A stretch of 31,486 bases of DNA from Pelargonium nanum (taxonomy: Eukaryota > Streptophyta > Magnoliopsida > Geraniales > Geraniaceae), in the NCBI GenBank assembly GCA_036897485.1, contig JAYMTF010000699.1, positions 1 to 31,486 on the forward strand, read 5' to 3'. The translations under genes were made by a program, and so were the position numbers. Each line of letters opens with the position of its first letter. The first letter of the stretch is position 1. Shown here piece after piece: positions 31,321-31,486 of the stretch. The notes below the pieces were generated by a model. The model was not told the origin of the DNA. It made no database searches and was given only the letters and a program-made list of their open reading frames with translations.

Positions 31321-31486
31321 TTTTTTTTTAGCTCAAAAAGAAAATAATTTTATTGCATTAAATCATTCTCCAAGAGAGTTACAATCACTAAAGGGACCCG
31401 AAGGTCAATCCAACTATCAGAGCATGACATAGAAATTCGTAAACTAAGCAAGCGCTTGAGTCATAAAATCGCACACTCACTAACAC
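31321..31486 (-). mobile_element. LINE-type retrotransposon 3' end, truncated by window edge
   Basis: A T9 run (31321-31329) is the poly(A) tail of a minus-strand insert. Reading inward on the minus strand there is an AATAAAATT near the tail. Before it lies a frame ending SMSCSDSWIDLRVP...VTLLENDLMQ followed by TAA. This resembles the C-terminus of the RNase H region of plant LINEs. An in-frame TGA further upstream (near 31463) shows decay. The rest of the element lies beyond the window. Confidence 0.5.

Noticed and set aside
1..31486. CRISPR arrays, operons, prokaryotic defence islands or rRNA genes
   Set aside because: No regularly spaced repeats, no long intronless gene clusters and no rRNA-like blocks; the window is plant nuclear DNA.

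Overview
The window is nuclear DNA from a flowering plant, most likely a eudicot. It is AT-rich and gene-poor, its genes are split by many short GT-AG introns, and its repeats are typical of plant genomes (Stowaway-type MITEs, a TRIM retrotransposon, SINE/LINE relics). The species cannot be named from the sequence. All exon models below were built by hand from splice sites, reading phase and protein-family resemblance; nothing was searched or aligned by software.

Four protein-coding genes are well supported. (1) 4628-8144 (+): a 12-exon DHHC protein S-acyltransferase of 326 aa. (2) 15189-17642 (+): an 8-exon ankyrin-repeat/RING E3 ubiquitin ligase of 445 aa, of the XBAT31/rice XB3 type. (3) 20433-22658 (-): a 3-exon gene of 211 aa for a conserved plant protein of unknown function resembling Arabidopsis At3g17950. 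(4) 28031-28549 (-): an intronless SIAMESE-related (SMR) cyclin-dependent kinase inhibitor of 172 aa. A weaker two-exon reading frame lies at 13945-14371 (-), and a frameshifted orphan coding-like stretch at 19374-19670 (+).

Layout. 1-4.4 kb is intergenic: a 3'UTR-like start, a GC-richer island with G-box motifs (780-1640), a MITE relic and a 146-bp tandem duplication. 4.4-8.8 kb is the acyltransferase gene, with an intact Stowaway MITE in intron 2. 8.8-14.8 kb is AT-rich intergenic DNA with a SINE-like relic, a small MITE, the weak two-exon frame and a TRIM element. 14.8-18.1 kb is the E3 ligase gene, with a duplicated palindrome and an upstream ORF before its start. 18.1-20.4 kb is intergenic. 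20.4-23.0 kb is the At3g17950-like gene, with a diverged duplication inside its long intron. 23-28 kb is AT-rich with SINE/LINE relics, a short tandem repeat and a possible small transcription unit. 28.0-28.7 kb is the SMR gene. 28.7-31.5 kb is AT-rich, ending in a LINE 3' end inserted into a MITE.

The genes are independent plant transcription units, not an operon. One speculative link is that the ligase carries an N-terminal myristoylation/S-acylation-like motif and lies about 7 kb from an S-acyltransferase gene. I saw no clear new multi-gene system. The items most worth checking are the two-exon orphan frame, the orphan promoter-like islands, the small unit near 26.8 kb and the nested transposons.
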